A DNA stretch of 48,975 nucleotides from Sphingomonas sp. LaA6.9 (GCF_022601895.1 NZ_JAKVIO010000033.1:1-48975), one strand, 5' to 3'. Counted from the stretch's first letter, positions 27,794 through 35,766 are shown. The notes: generated by a model not told the origin, from the sequence alone. Numbers and translations: made by a program.

Positions 27794-29082
27794 CCCTGCT
27801 TTTCCTTCTTCTCTTCGGCCTTTGCACTGCGCGCCTGGCTGAGCGCGATCGCGCGGGCGGCCATGCCTGTGGTGCGGGGCATGTAGGTTTCGAGGATTTC
27901 CTTGGTTTCGTCCAGCGTGTGACCGGTGATCGCAGCGATCAGGTGATCGGCGATGCCCATTTCGCCGAGCATGACGACGCCCGTGCGGCGGTAGTCGCGG
28001 AATTCGAGCTCGTCGAGTTCGGCCGCGATGTCGGGGCGCACGGCGATCGCGGCGCGCTTCACCTCGAGGAAGCGGCGCTGGAAATAGGTCTGGCCGTTCT
28101 TGCGGTCCCACGGCAGGCTGTTGCGATCGTCGATGAACAGCGTCGTCACGCCTGCCTGTTTGCGCTTGGCGATCTCGGCCTCGACGCGATCGCGGAGCTT
28201 GCCGACGATCGGCACCTCGACCCAGCGGCTCGTCTTCCCCTGGCGAAGGCTGATGCCCATGACGTTGCCGGCGTCGTTCATGCCGGCGAGCGCCTCGAAG
28301 ACCTCCTTGTCCATCTTGAACGCGGGGATCTCGGCATATTGCCGGAGCTGGAACTTGAGCATGTCGCCCTGGCGCTGGCTCAGGAACGGTGCGAGCGCGA
28401 TCGTGAGCGCCAGGCTGGGCGCGCCTTCCTTCTCGGCCTGGGCCTCCATAGCGTCGCGCGTGACCGGCCACCAGATCTGGTCGCGCGGCGCCGGCTGCGA
28501 CAGCTCGAAGGCAACCGCAGGGTTCTCTGCGATCCATTCCTCCTTCTTTGCCCAGTCGAGCAGCGTCCGCAGCACGCGGAGCGTAGCATGCGCCATATGG
28601 TGGCGGACCTCGCCGGCACGCTCGCCGTCCTTGATCGGCGTCATCAGGGCATCGCGAAGCGCGAGCACGGCCTTGCGGTCGATCGCGAGGATGGAGAGCG
28701 CCCCTTCCCTGCCGTCACGCGCGGTCCATCGCATCAGCGTGCGAAACTTGGACGCATATTCGCGCTGAGTGCTGTCGGCCAGGCCGCCTTCCTTCACGGG
28801 CTTGAACCGCGCCTTTTTGTAGGCGTCGATCAAAGCGCACATGGTGCGCTGGTTGTGATGCGCCTTCACCTTTTTCGGCTTGGCGCCACCGAGTTTCCAG
28901 CTCTCGATCTGCTCGTTGAGCTTCTCGGCCGCCTTGATCGCGGCGGAGAGATCCTTGCCGAGTTTCTGGCCCTTCCATCCTGCGCGGCGAAGCGCTGGCG
29001 ACGGGTTCCAGTAATAGGCATATCCGCCATTGGCGAGCCGCTTGGCGTCCAGATATTGGGGCGTACCGGGTAGTTTGGCCAT
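27790..29082 (-). CDS. int: phage tyrosine recombinase (integrase)
   Basis: This encodes 430 residues. The N-terminal region has an arm-binding-like part (LANGGYAYYWNPSPALRRAG) and a core-binding SAM-like domain (STQREYASKFRTLMRW). In the catalytic domain I see the first Arg in FLSQRQGDMLKF and the second box as FRDYRRTGVVMLGE, where the usual His is replaced by Arg in HxxR. The last motif is ITGHTLDETKEILETYMP with the nucleophilic Tyr near residue 400. It inserts and excises the prophage. It is the distal part of the leftward operon, pointing to the tRNA-Gly. Confidence 0.94.
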   Translation of the reverse strand: MAKLPGTPQYLDAKRLANGGYAYYWNPSPALRRAGWKGQKLGKDLSAAIKAAEKLNEQIESWKLGGAKPKKVKAHHNQRTMCALIDAYKKARFKPVKEGGLADSTQREYASKFRTLMRWTARDGREGALSILAIDRKAVLALRDALMTPIKDGERAGEVRHHMAHATLRVLRTLLDWAKKEEWIAENPAVAFELSQPAPRDQIWWPVTRDAMEAQAEKEGAPSLALTIALAPFLSQRQGDMLKFQLRQYAEIPAFKMDKEVFEALAGMNDAGNVMGISLRQGKTSRWVEVPIVGKLRDRVEAEIAKRKQAGVTTLFIDDRNSLPWDRKNGQTYFQRRFLEVKRAAIAVRPDIAAELDELEFRDYRRTGVVMLGEMGIADHLIAAITGHTLDETKEILETYMPRTTGMAARAIALSQARSAKAEEKKEKQG

Positions 29083-29115
29083 GTTGCGGTTCCGTCGAAA
29101 ACCAAGCGGGCGAAG

Positions 29116-29427
29116 CTAGGCTTCGCCCTCGGGCGGGGTCAAGTTTTCCTGGTAGGCAGCATAAGCGGATTCGAGGGCGGCCATGTTGGGGAAGCACCGT
29201 CCGCGGCCCCATTTCGTCATCTCGACGTATCCGGGGTGACCTGCGTCTTCATATCGCTGAGCGCCCTCCCACCACGGTTGCTCGCTTTCCATCTCGAACA
29301 GCATTGAGCCGCAGTGAGGGCAACAAGGAAGGCTGTGACCACTCGGTCCGGGCACTGTGCGCCCGACCTTGTCAATACTGTCCCACCAAGTGCCCTTGGC
29401 GCTGTATACGATGCGGGTATCGCTCAT
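29116..29427 (-). CDS. hypothetical phage protein with zinc-ribbon-like CxxC
   Basis: This encodes 103 residues. It carries one clear CCPHCGSML knuckle near residue 36 and a second part rich in Trp, Glu and Gly (EQPWWEGAQRYEDAGHP), with a C-terminal FPNMAALESAYAAYQENL. The pattern resembles restriction-alleviation (Lar-like) or other small phage zinc proteins, but only one CxxC is present. Its start overlaps the DHH phosphoesterase stop by 4 nt. Function unknown. Confidence 0.65.
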   Translation of the reverse strand: MSDTRIVYSAKGTWWDSIDKVGRTVPGPSGHSLPCCPHCGSMLFEMESEQPWWEGAQRYEDAGHPGYVEMTKWGRGRCFPNMAALESAYAAYQENLTPPEGEA

Positions 29428-30332
29428 GGCGCCGGCACCTCGAAGCCAGCGGCGTTGCGATGACCGCCGCCGCCATAGCGTTTGGCGATCGCCGACACAT
29501 CCTGCCGGTCATCGAGCGAGCGCAGGCTATAGGTGCGGCTGCCGTCGGCGCGATCATAATAGCAGGCGGCAAAGGGTGCGTCGGGATAACGCTCGAGGAG
29601 TTCATGCGCGACGTCGCTGGCGAACGCCCAGGAACAATTGACCACGGGTACCGTGATGCCGTTGATCGGCTTGAACTGCGCCGTTGTGACCATCTCGGCC
29701 GTCTTCTGTTTGTAGAAGGCCTCGATCGCGGTCGCCTGCAGCATCACGGCACTCCGCTGATCATCGTCGGCGAGCTGGGTCGCAAGGCGTGTCCAGGTAT
29801 CGAAATCGTAGGGGTGCGCGCGCAGGTAGAGGCTGAAAGCCTTGGTTTCGGGCAGTGCGAAGCGCCAAAGATCCCGATCCTCGACGTACCGGATCAGGTC
29901 TGGGGCCGGCAGTCCCGGGTGGCAAAACTCCCAGACCAGGCGTGCGCCGGATTGATCCATGTCGAATAACGCGGCGACAGGCGGGCGATCGAGGGAATGG
30001 AGATCCCGTAGCACGTCGGGAACATCGCGATGACAAAACGGGAAATCGCCCGCCCAGCCAAGATTGAAAGGAGCGAGATCCTCCGCAGCGGTCTTATGGT
30101 GATCGAGGATGATGATGCTGGCGGCGCTCTGCGCGAGCTGGTCGAGCACGGTCCGCTTGTAGCTGAAGTCGCCGATGAGCACGTTTTTGCCGGCAACGTC
30201 GGGTGCCGATTTGCCATAGGTTGCTGGCCAATATTCGACTTCGCTGCCCCAGCATTGATGCACCTCCCAGGCGGCACCAAAGCCGTCATCGCAGGGCGAG
30301 TGATAGATAAAGATATCGGGCTTCCAGGTCAT
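29424..30332 (-). CDS. DHH-family phosphoesterase
   Basis: This encodes 302 residues. Metal-binding motifs are visible: IYHSPCDDGFGAAWE near residue 9, IGDFSYKRTVLDQL, IIILDHHKTAAEDL (the DHH motif) near residue 73, and the C-terminal DHHA1-type YGGGGHRNAAGFEVP. Relatives hydrolyse short RNAs, pAp or cyclic dinucleotides. A phage role in nucleotide recycling or in destroying host signalling nucleotides is possible but only inferred. The ATG at 30332 overlaps the previous gene by 4 nt; the longer frame adds an Arg-rich tail that is not protein-like. Confidence 0.88.
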   Translation of the reverse strand: MTWKPDIFIYHSPCDDGFGAAWEVHQCWGSEVEYWPATYGKSAPDVAGKNVLIGDFSYKRTVLDQLAQSAASIIILDHHKTAAEDLAPFNLGWAGDFPFCHRDVPDVLRDLHSLDRPPVAALFDMDQSGARLVWEFCHPGLPAPDLIRYVEDRDLWRFALPETKAFSLYLRAHPYDFDTWTRLATQLADDDQRSAVMLQATAIEAFYKQKTAEMVTTAQFKPINGITVPVVNCSWAFASDVAHELLERYPDAPFAACYYDRADGSRTYSLRSLDDRQDVSAIAKRYGGGGHRNAAGFEVPAP

Positions 30333-30934
30333 GCGGCTTCCTTCCAATCGGGCGGGGTGATGAACTTTGAGAGCGGGCGCGCGGCGGGATTGTCGGCGGC
30401 GCGGGCAGCGCGCTCCCATAGGTCGACCTGCAGGGCCTGTTCGCGGACGGGCTGTAGGCGCTCGGAGAGTGTCTCGCCGGCGCCCAGGCGTGTCCATCCA
30501 ACCAGGTTGATCCAGAACTGCCAGTGCGCGGCCTCGAGGCCCTCAATCTGGCGGCGCGCGAGATCCTCGGCGAGGCGGCGATCGGCGATGCGCTTGGGAT
30601 AGAGCCGCCGGCGCAGCATGATCTCGCGGCGCAGCTCGGCGACCTTCTCGTGCCAGCTGGGCCCGTCGAAACGGTGATTGCCGCGCAGATCCTCGGCGCA
30701 GGCCTCGAGCAGCTGCAGGTGCCGATCGGCTTCCTCCTGCGACATCGAGCGTCGGCGCACGAAACCGGGATAGGCGGCGCGCCGGTTTGCGAGTTCCTCG
30801 TCGACCGCGCGCTGGATCTCGGCCATCTCGATCGACCAGGGCGGGCGGATCGACAGGCGCAGCTGCATCGATGCGTCGAGCGGATGCGGCGCGTCGGGCG
30901 TCATCAGGTCGAAGTTGAAGTTGGGTCCGTTCAT
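30329..30934 (-). CDS. hypothetical phage protein (helical)
   Basis: This encodes 201 residues, mostly charged helices (MSQEEADRHLQLLEACAEDL, RLAEDLARRQIEGLEAAHWQ). A short Pro/Asn-rich N-terminus (MNGPNFNFDLMTPDAPHPLD) precedes them. No motif I recognise. It overlaps its neighbours by 4 nt at both ends, so it belongs to one long leftward transcript. Confidence 0.7.
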   Translation of the reverse strand: MNGPNFNFDLMTPDAPHPLDASMQLRLSIRPPWSIEMAEIQRAVDEELANRRAAYPGFVRRRSMSQEEADRHLQLLEACAEDLRGNHRFDGPSWHEKVAELRREIMLRRRLYPKRIADRRLAEDLARRQIEGLEAAHWQFWINLVGWTRLGAGETLSERLQPVREQALQVDLWERAARAADNPAARPLSKFITPPDWKEAA

Positions 30935-31563
30935 GATGATTTTCGCTTTGCTGTCCGCGCGCGATGCTCGAGCTTGGCGATCGCCATGATGGTGGGCTTG
31001 ATCTCCGGCGCTGCGCTTTCGTAGTCGCGTCCGAAGCGACCATTAAGGCGGGGGAGCATGGCGCGCGGCACAGGCTCCCAATTTTCCGGGTCAGTGTTTT
31101 GCTTGTTGCCGTCGAGGCATTTCAGGGCGAGCTTCTCAGCCAGCGGCCCGTTCGCCAGCTCCCAAAGCCACTTGTGCTTGAGTACGTACCGGCGCCCGAA
31201 GCCGGTGTGCGGGTTCGTCTCGGCGATGCTTATTTCAACATAGCCGTCCTTCGATACGCGTTCATGGCCCAACCACCGGGTATTGTGGGGGAGATTGCCC
31301 TTCTTGAACTGCGTCCGGGCGCTGTTCGGGTTGTAGGGCATCTTCTTGCCCTTGTTGGCAGGCGGGATGCCCGGGGCAAAGCAGCCAGTGCGGCCCGTTT
31401 TCCATCCCCTGCGCAGGCATAGCTGCTTGATACTGTCGACGGTTACATCATCGCGGCCGAACGTCGTGCAGAACGTGCTGTGTAGCTCAGCGCGAGGCAG
31501 GAGGTGCCGCGCCTCGATCCACGCGAGTTCCGCGTCGCTGTAGGGGATCGGCCGTCCCTTCAC
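30931..31563 (-). CDS. phage HNH endonuclease-like protein
   Basis: This encodes 210 residues. The HNH-like core is in KHKWLWELANGPLAEKLALK and CLDGNKQNTDPENWEPVPR, with His, Asn and Asn in the order and spacing seen in small phage HNH proteins. The N-terminal half (YSDAELAWIEARHLLPRAEL, then SIKQLCLRRGWKTGRTG) resembles a helix-turn-helix specificity module, so this may be a homing-type nuclease. Target unknown. It overlaps the adjacent genes by 4 nt. Confidence 0.8.
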   Translation of the reverse strand: MKGRPIPYSDAELAWIEARHLLPRAELHSTFCTTFGRDDVTVDSIKQLCLRRGWKTGRTGCFAPGIPPANKGKKMPYNPNSARTQFKKGNLPHNTRWLGHERVSKDGYVEISIAETNPHTGFGRRYVLKHKWLWELANGPLAEKLALKCLDGNKQNTDPENWEPVPRAMLPRLNGRFGRDYESAAPEIKPTIMAIAKLEHRARTAKRKSS

Positions 31564-31799
31564 GATGATTGATCCTCGATCATGCCGAGGTGCGATTTGA
31601 AGCGATCGCCATGATCGGCGACGATTTTGGCGGCGCGCAAGCGAAGGTCAAAGCCGCGTGCGATCTGGTCTGCGACCGCAACAATGGCATCGGCGCGCTT
31701 GACTTCTGTTTCGATCTGTTCCGGCCCGAGCTCTTCGTCGGAAAGGCGTTCGAGCTGCATGAACAGGTGGTTGTTGAGATCGGTGAGCTTGTTTTTCAT
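31560..31799 (-). CDS. small hypothetical phage protein
   Basis: This encodes 79 residues, largely one or two amphipathic helices (LTDLNNHLFMQLERLSDEEL, TEVKRADAIVAVADQIARGF). It resembles short phage proteins found in early operons of proteobacterial phages, but I cannot assign it. ATGA overlaps couple it to both neighbours. Confidence 0.7.
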   Translation of the reverse strand: MKNKLTDLNNHLFMQLERLSDEELGPEQIETEVKRADAIVAVADQIARGFDLRLRAAKIVADHGDRFKSHLGMIEDQSS

Positions 31800-32077
31800 G
31801 CGCCGTCCCTCGCGCGTTGCATGGCCTCTCCGGTCTGGGTGAGGTTCCAGAAGGGGATCGGCACCGTGCTGCCTTGCTCGAAAAGGAAAGTTTGCCGTGC
31901 CAAGCCGTCATGCGCGAGGCCGCGAAGCGTCGACACGCGAACCATTTTCCACTGCAATTGCGTCTGGTGGATCGGGACAGCGAAGTGCAGGTGCTCGAGC
32001 GCCCACTGTTTCTGGGTGCTCAGGCGGTGATACGCCGCCTTGAGCCCCTCGCGCCGCCTGAGATGGGCGTTGGGCAT
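31796..32077 (-). CDS. hypothetical phage protein
   Basis: This encodes 93 residues ([60 protein letters not shown]). The C-terminal part has the look of a winged-helix wing followed by a helix, so a DNA-binding role is possible. The ATG at 32077 shares one base with the stop of the DUF2312 gene (TGATG). Function unknown. Confidence 0.65.
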   Translation of the reverse strand: MPNAHLRRREGLKAAYHRLSTQKQWALEHLHFAVPIHQTQLQWKMVRVSTLRGLAHDGLARQTFLFEQGSTVPIPFWNLTQTGEAMQRARDGA

Positions 32078-32319
32078 CAATCGAGCCCGAGTGCGGCTTT
32101 GTAGGTGTCGAGGAGTGCCTCGGCCTCGGCGCGGTGATGCGCCTCGAGCTTGCGGAGGCGGACGATGGTGCGCATGGTCTTGACGTCGTAGCCGTTGGAT
32201 TTGGCCTCGCCGTAGACGTCCTTGATATCGCCCGCGATGCCGTCCTTCTCTTCCTCGAGGCGCTCGATGCGCTCGATGAACAGGCGCAGCTGGTCGGCGG
32301 CGACATTTTCAACGGTCAT
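32077..32319 (-). CDS. DUF2312 (GapR-like) DNA-binding protein
   Basis: This encodes 80 residues, nearly all helical: [20 protein letters not shown] near the N-terminus, then [33 protein letters not shown] and [13 protein letters not shown]. This is the DUF2312 family pattern, whose best known member is the Caulobacter GapR protein that clamps overtwisted DNA. A phage copy could organise or protect replicating phage DNA, or interfere with host GapR. The ATG at 32319 is preceded by GGGAGAA; the longer frame is an Arg-rich antisense-like extension. Confidence 0.88.
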   Translation of the reverse strand: MTVENVAADQLRLFIERIERLEEEKDGIAGDIKDVYGEAKSNGYDVKTMRTIVRLRKLEAHHRAEAEALLDTYKAALGLD

Positions 32320-32333
32320 GTTCTTCTCCCTGG

Positions 32334-32822
32334 TTAAAACTGAGCGGCTGCGCTTGCGGCGTCGGGCCAATTCCAAAAGCCCTGAGCGCCGCGTATCTCG
32401 ATCGGCGTGGGCCATTGTTCGATCTCGAGCATTGGCCAGCCCCAGTTGGCGTGCGCGTCGCGATCGCTGTCATTGACGCGGGCAAGGCCAAATTCAGCGG
32501 CTATGTCGTAGCCGTTTCTGGCTTCGCCAATCACGGCGGTTCCCAGCCCCGCTGCCAGTGGCAATCCCTCGCAGATGGCACCGCGCAGGATCCCTTCCGC
32601 CTTGTCGGCATGGAGGCATGTTGCCGCGCGCTCCTGGTCGCTACCGCGCAGTGCGTGAAGGATCCCAGCAATCTCGCCTGGCTTCATGGCTCGCGCCGCC
32701 GCATGGATCACAATCCGCTCGCCGACGATGACGCGTGGAGCGCGCCAACCACGAAACTCGTAGGGCTTCGCGCCGGCGACGATGAGCGACGCCCATGGCT
32801 GCCAGATGGTAAGCGCCTTCAT
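32334..32822 (-). CDS. ASCH domain protein
   Basis: This encodes 162 residues. The N-terminus [20 protein letters not shown] and the next [17 protein letters not shown] form the opening of the ASCH fold, a small RNA-binding-like domain. The C-terminal [20 protein letters not shown] and AQGFWNW are also usual in phage ASCH proteins. The ATG at 32822 keeps this fold; the longer frame is Arg/Cys-rich and lacks support. It probably binds RNA or modified nucleotides; the exact role is unknown. Confidence 0.86.
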   Translation of the reverse strand: MKALTIWQPWASLIVAGAKPYEFRGWRAPRVIVGERIVIHAAARAMKPGEIAGILHALRGSDQERAATCLHADKAEGILRGAICEGLPLAAGLGTAVIGEARNGYDIAAEFGLARVNDSDRDAHANWGWPMLEIEQWPTPIEIRGAQGFWNWPDAASAAAQF

Positions 32823-33043
32823 GCCGCCGCTCCGCCGTCGTCGAAATCGATCGGCGTGTCGTCCAGGTGGATCTGTTCGACAGGGCGGAGCTTGCAGGCG
32901 CCGGCATGGTTGGCGGTGCGGACGCAGAAATAGTCGCCTGCAGCGAGCTTGTGGTGCCGGCAGCAATTGAGCCCGGGGCGGATCTTGAGCGGCACGTCGG
33001 GGTTGCGCGCATCCGGGAGTTTGTCGACCGCGGCGACCGTCAT
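32819..33043 (-). CDS. small hypothetical phage protein with cysteines
   Basis: This encodes 74 residues with a CC-x-H and later Cys residues (GLNCCRHHKLAAGDYFCVRT, ANHAGACKLRP), which could bind one zinc. The C-terminus is acidic. The ATG at 33043 overlaps the upstream stop by 4 nt. I do not recognise a family. Confidence 0.65.
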   Translation of the reverse strand: MTVAAVDKLPDARNPDVPLKIRPGLNCCRHHKLAAGDYFCVRTANHAGACKLRPVEQIHLDDTPIDFDDGGAAA

Positions 33044-33588
33044 GCTGCCTGCTCCGGCAGAATGGCTTTCCGCATGTCGGCCTCGGCCTCGGCGATATCG
33101 TCGAGCATCGAGAGGGCTTCGCTCAGCTCGACGTGGGGCGCGGCGTGTTTGCCATCGCCGAGCTGGCGGGTGACGTCGCGGACGATCGAACGAATGCGGT
33201 GAAAAACCTCGTCCCGCATCTGATGGGTTTCGACACGCTCAGCTTCAGTGATGAAATCAAAGAAATCGTCGACCGTGCCGGGCTTGGCGATCATGTGCAG
33301 CGCCTCGACGGGACAGCGATCGACGTGCGTCACGCTCGATGGGCAAATGTCGATCGCGGAACCATGGGTGCTTACATGCAGCCGCATCGTATCGCTGGTC
33401 GGAAAGCCGCAGAGCATGCCTTCGCGGATCTCGGTGAATACATGTTCCTCGACAAAGCCGCCGCAGCGCTTGTGCGTGATGAGCGTGCTATCGGCCTCGA
33501 GGTACTGCTCGATCAGGGCGAGCGCGGCCTTGTCACGCTCAGCAAACTCCGCGCGCATGACTTCGCGCTCCTGGTCAGTCATTGACAT
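33040..33588 (-). CDS. hypothetical phage protein
   Basis: This encodes 182 residues, with helical ends (EREVMRAEFAERDKAALALI, ELSEALSMLDDIAEAEADMR) and a cysteine-containing middle (THKRCGGFVEEHVF, DICPSSVTHVDRCPVEALHM). No known motif. The first 14 nt overlap the previous gene. Coupled in the leftward operon. Confidence 0.7.
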   Translation of the reverse strand: MSMTDQEREVMRAEFAERDKAALALIEQYLEADSTLITHKRCGGFVEEHVFTEIREGMLCGFPTSDTMRLHVSTHGSAIDICPSSVTHVDRCPVEALHMIAKPGTVDDFFDFITEAERVETHQMRDEVFHRIRSIVRDVTRQLGDGKHAAPHVELSEALSMLDDIAEAEADMRKAILPEQAA

Positions 33589-34150
33589 TGGGGTTCCCTT
33601 CGAAGTCGGGGTCGTCGAAAATCAGATCATCCGATGCGACGCCGGCGACGGCATTGGGATCGCCGCCGGCGTCGATCTCGGCGCTCTTCGCCGGGATCTC
33701 CGTGATGGGAACGGGGGCGGCGGGTGAACAACCGGAGTGTGTGCCGCCCCCGATCGGCGCGCTGCTCGCACCGATGCTGTCTGGAAATGTGTCGAGCGCC
33801 GCGATCGCCATGGCGCCGGCGCGAATGAGGTTCTTGCGCGCGGCCTCGAGGCATTGGCGTTCGCCTGGCTGCAGCTGGTCGATCGCATAGCCGAGGAAGC
33901 GTCGCGCCTGTTCGGCCAGGTGCGCGGGGCCGCGCGCGATATCAGTCTCGAGGCTGTAGCCCAGGCGCGAGATCTGGCTCAGTCGCTCCTGGATGATTGC
34001 CGAGAGCCCGGGCCCGTGCAGGACCGCGACCTCGTCATCGCCAAAGGCGGTCGCGATCGCGGGGCCACGCGAGACGAAAAGGCCGGCGCCGTCCTTCTGT
34101 GGCGCTTGCGGCACGGCGCCGAAGAGATCCTGTTCCTGCTGGTTGCTCAT
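33575..34150 (-). CDS. hypothetical phage protein with disordered C-terminus
   Basis: This encodes 191 residues. The first two thirds look folded (GLSAIIQERLSQISRLGYSL, QARRFLGYAIDQLQPGERQC). The last third is Pro/Ala/Gly/Asp-rich and acidic, probably disordered. I cannot assign a family. It is coupled to its neighbours by short overlaps. Confidence 0.68.
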   Translation of the reverse strand: MSNQQEQDLFGAVPQAPQKDGAGLFVSRGPAIATAFGDDEVAVLHGPGLSAIIQERLSQISRLGYSLETDIARGPAHLAEQARRFLGYAIDQLQPGERQCLEAARKNLIRAGAMAIAALDTFPDSIGASSAPIGGGTHSGCSPAAPVPITEIPAKSAEIDAGGDPNAVAGVASDDLIFDDPDFEGNPNVND

Positions 34151-34449
34151 GCGCGCTTCTCCGACTTGACGCCGAGCATGTGCGCCCGGGCCTTGATTGC
34201 GCTGGGGGACCGGTGGGGCAGCAGGCGATGAACGCCATGCATCCCGCGGGATGGATAGTGATCGCGGACAATCTGCAGCTCGCTGCGGCGCCAGTGCCAG
34301 GCCGACATGATTTCGTCGCTATCGGCGGCACGCCTGCGCGGCGGGGAATATGGGGGCAGACTGGCGATTAGGCCTTCGTGTGCACGGAGGGTCTCGGATC
34401 CCGTGCGGCCAGGGCGGCCTGCCAGCGCCCGATCGGTATAGCGTATCAC
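34147..34449 (-). CDS. SANT/Myb-like helix-turn-helix phage protein
   Basis: This encodes 100 residues. The C-terminal 50 residues read WHWRRSELQIVRDHYPSRGM, then VHRLLPHRSPSAIKARAHML, a three-helix SANT/Myb-like pattern seen in many phage DNA-binding proteins. The start is a GTG at 34449 that overlaps the stop of the 59-residue membrane protein gene as GTGA. It may be a regulator of the early operon. Confidence 0.7.
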   Translation of the reverse strand: MIRYTDRALAGRPGRTGSETLRAHEGLIASLPPYSPPRRRAADSDEIMSAWHWRRSELQIVRDHYPSRGMHGVHRLLPHRSPSAIKARAHMLGVKSEKRA

Positions 34450-34625
34450 TGGAACAGCCCCGCGAACTCGCGCGGGACGATCACCCAAAGCGCACGGACA
34501 TTGATGCAGAGCACGACAAGGACCGCGACTGTCATCATCCAGTTGTCGATCTGCTTCCGGCGCGCGCGAATGGCGCGCACGAGTGGGGTGTCGTCGACCA
34601 GGTCCCAGTCGCCGGGGCGGTTCAT
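34446..34625 (-). CDS. 59-residue single-span membrane protein
   Basis: This gene is easily missed because it is so short. It begins with the ATG at 34625, overlapping the upstream stop by 4 nt (ATGA), and ends with TGA at 34446-34448, which overlaps the next GTG. The protein begins MNRPGDWDLVDDTPLVRAIR and has a basic segment ARRKQID. One transmembrane helix follows (about residues 30-50, MMTVAVLVVLCINVRALWVI), then PREFAGLFQ. Tight coupling on both sides supports it. Function unknown; candidates are membrane-acting superinfection or host-takeover peptides. Confidence 0.72.
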   Translation of the reverse strand: MNRPGDWDLVDDTPLVRAIRARRKQIDNWMMTVAVLVVLCINVRALWVIVPREFAGLFQ

Positions 34626-34981
34626 GTGCGATCCTTTCGGGCTGCGCGCGCGAGAACGGCGTCGGTGGCGGCTTTCGCGCTCGCCTCTATCTCGTCCGCC
34701 TGAGCGATGAGGCTTTGGCCGATCGACCGCGCACTGTCGGGATGGAGGGTGTGGACCAGGGCGGACTGCCGACCGGTATCAAACATGAGGATGCCGATGC
34801 GGCCGCTCAGCGGGTCTGCCTCATCGGCAACGATCGTGATCACGCTGATGCCGTCCACCTCGAACACGAGCAAGGGCTGGCCGTTCATCTCTGTAGTGAA
34901 GGGGGCCATGCGCTCACGGGGCACAGGATTGCCAAGATTGTGGCAGTCGGGCGTGTACCGCGTGGGGAAGTGTGGGATCAT
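34622..34981 (-). CDS. hypothetical phage protein
   Basis: This encodes 119 residues with beta-rich N-terminal half (GQPLLVFEVDGISVITIVAD, RIGILMFDTGRQSA) and a helical C-terminus (SARSIGQSLIAQADEIEAS, AKAATDAVLARAARKD). The ends overlap neighbours by 4 nt. I do not recognise it. Confidence 0.65.
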   Translation of the reverse strand: MIPHFPTRYTPDCHNLGNPVPRERMAPFTTEMNGQPLLVFEVDGISVITIVADEADPLSGRIGILMFDTGRQSALVHTLHPDSARSIGQSLIAQADEIEASAKAATDAVLARAARKDRT

Positions 34982-35247
34982 ACGCCGGGCACCGGGTCGC
35001 CGTCGGGTCCGCTGATCTCGACGGTTATGGGATCGAGTTCGGCGCCGATCGCGGCCGCGACCTGCTCGGCGGGCGCAGCAACAATCTCATGCCGATCGGA
35101 GCTCGCAACGATGCTGCGCTGTTCGTCTGCGCGATCGCGCCGGATGGCGAAGACCTGCAGCGGGTTGATCCAGACGGGCCCTGTGCCCTCGGCGCCTTCA
35201 AAGCGGAGCAAGCCGCCGTCGCGCGCTGCGACGTGGTTGTCGTTCAT
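34978..35247 (-). CDS. hypothetical phage protein (FlbD-like pattern)
   Basis: This encodes 89 residues. The middle, GPVWINPLQVFAIRRD, then RSIVASSDRHEIVAAPAEQV, resembles the small FlbD-like fold in which an NP-L-V-I strand is followed by helix-turn residues. This is only a pattern match. It is the second gene of the leftward operon and overlaps the first by 4 nt. Confidence 0.55.
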   Translation of the reverse strand: MNDNHVAARDGGLLRFEGAEGTGPVWINPLQVFAIRRDRADEQRSIVASSDRHEIVAAPAEQVAAAIGAELDPITVEISGPDGDPVPGV

Positions 35248-35615
35248 GCGACCAGGCTCGCAGCGTTGGCGGCGAGTGCGTCGTGCTGTGCGGCAAGGTC
35301 CGCCTGGTCGATCTTCGCGATTAACGCCGGCGGGGTGCCGTCATCCTCGAAGAAGCAATCAACCGCATCGCGGCGCCAGACACTCCTGGGCGTGACAGCG
35401 TCGGCCCCCTGCACGAGCTTGCCGCGCCAGCGGCGATAGCCGAGCGGCGGCGGAAAGCCGTGATCGCGAATGAGCTCGCGCACCAGGCGCACGACAGTTT
35501 CGGGGGTGCTGCGATCTCGGCCAAGGCGACGGCCGATATAGTCGATGCCGCACTGTTCTTGGCGCATCCGTACGGCTGCAGAGCCGATGAAGCGCGAATG
35601 CGTAAGGACGGTCAA
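35244..35615 (-). CDS. first gene of leftward operon; putative DNA-binding protein
   Basis: This encodes 123 residues. The segment RRLGRDRSTPETVVRLVREL, followed by IRDHGFPPPLGYRRWRG, looks like a helix-turn-helix with a following wing, as in small phage AlpA/excisionase-type proteins. The C-terminus is helical (DQADLAAQHDALAANAASLV). It lies immediately downstream of the PL-type promoter and operator cluster. Function is inferred only from position and pattern. Confidence 0.62.
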   Translation of the reverse strand: MTVLTHSRFIGSAAVRMRQEQCGIDYIGRRLGRDRSTPETVVRLVRELIRDHGFPPPLGYRRWRGKLVQGADAVTPRSVWRRDAVDCFFEDDGTPPALIAKIDQADLAAQHDALAANAASLVA

Positions 35616-35644
35616 TGGTGCCTCCGTTCATTGTGAACGGGGCA

Positions 35645-35710
35645 ATGGATATTTCCATTTTGGCTATGCCGTCAATAGTAAATTTCCAAAATGGATATCA
35701 CCAAATTGGC
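35645..35710. promoter_or_regulatory. left operator cluster and PL-type promoter
   Basis: Three sites of the form CCA-WWW-TGG lie here: CCATTTTGG (35655-35663), CCAAAATGG (35686-35694) and CCAAATTGG (35701-35709). On the minus strand TTGACG (35675-35670) is an 18 bp spacer from TATCCA (35651-35646), with the first site inside the spacer. A repressor bound there would block the leftward early operon. The sites recur near the cro-like gene. Confidence 0.72.
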
Positions 35711-35766
35711 AAACTGTCACTTTTGGGGCAGCCGTCGCATGTTATTCTCTCCTTTCGGAGGGGGCA

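Noticed and set aside
27542-28537. 331-codon frame overlapping the integrase on the same strand
   Set aside because: Most of it is an Arg/Gly-rich out-of-frame shadow of the integrase. Only its last 83 codons make a credible gene.
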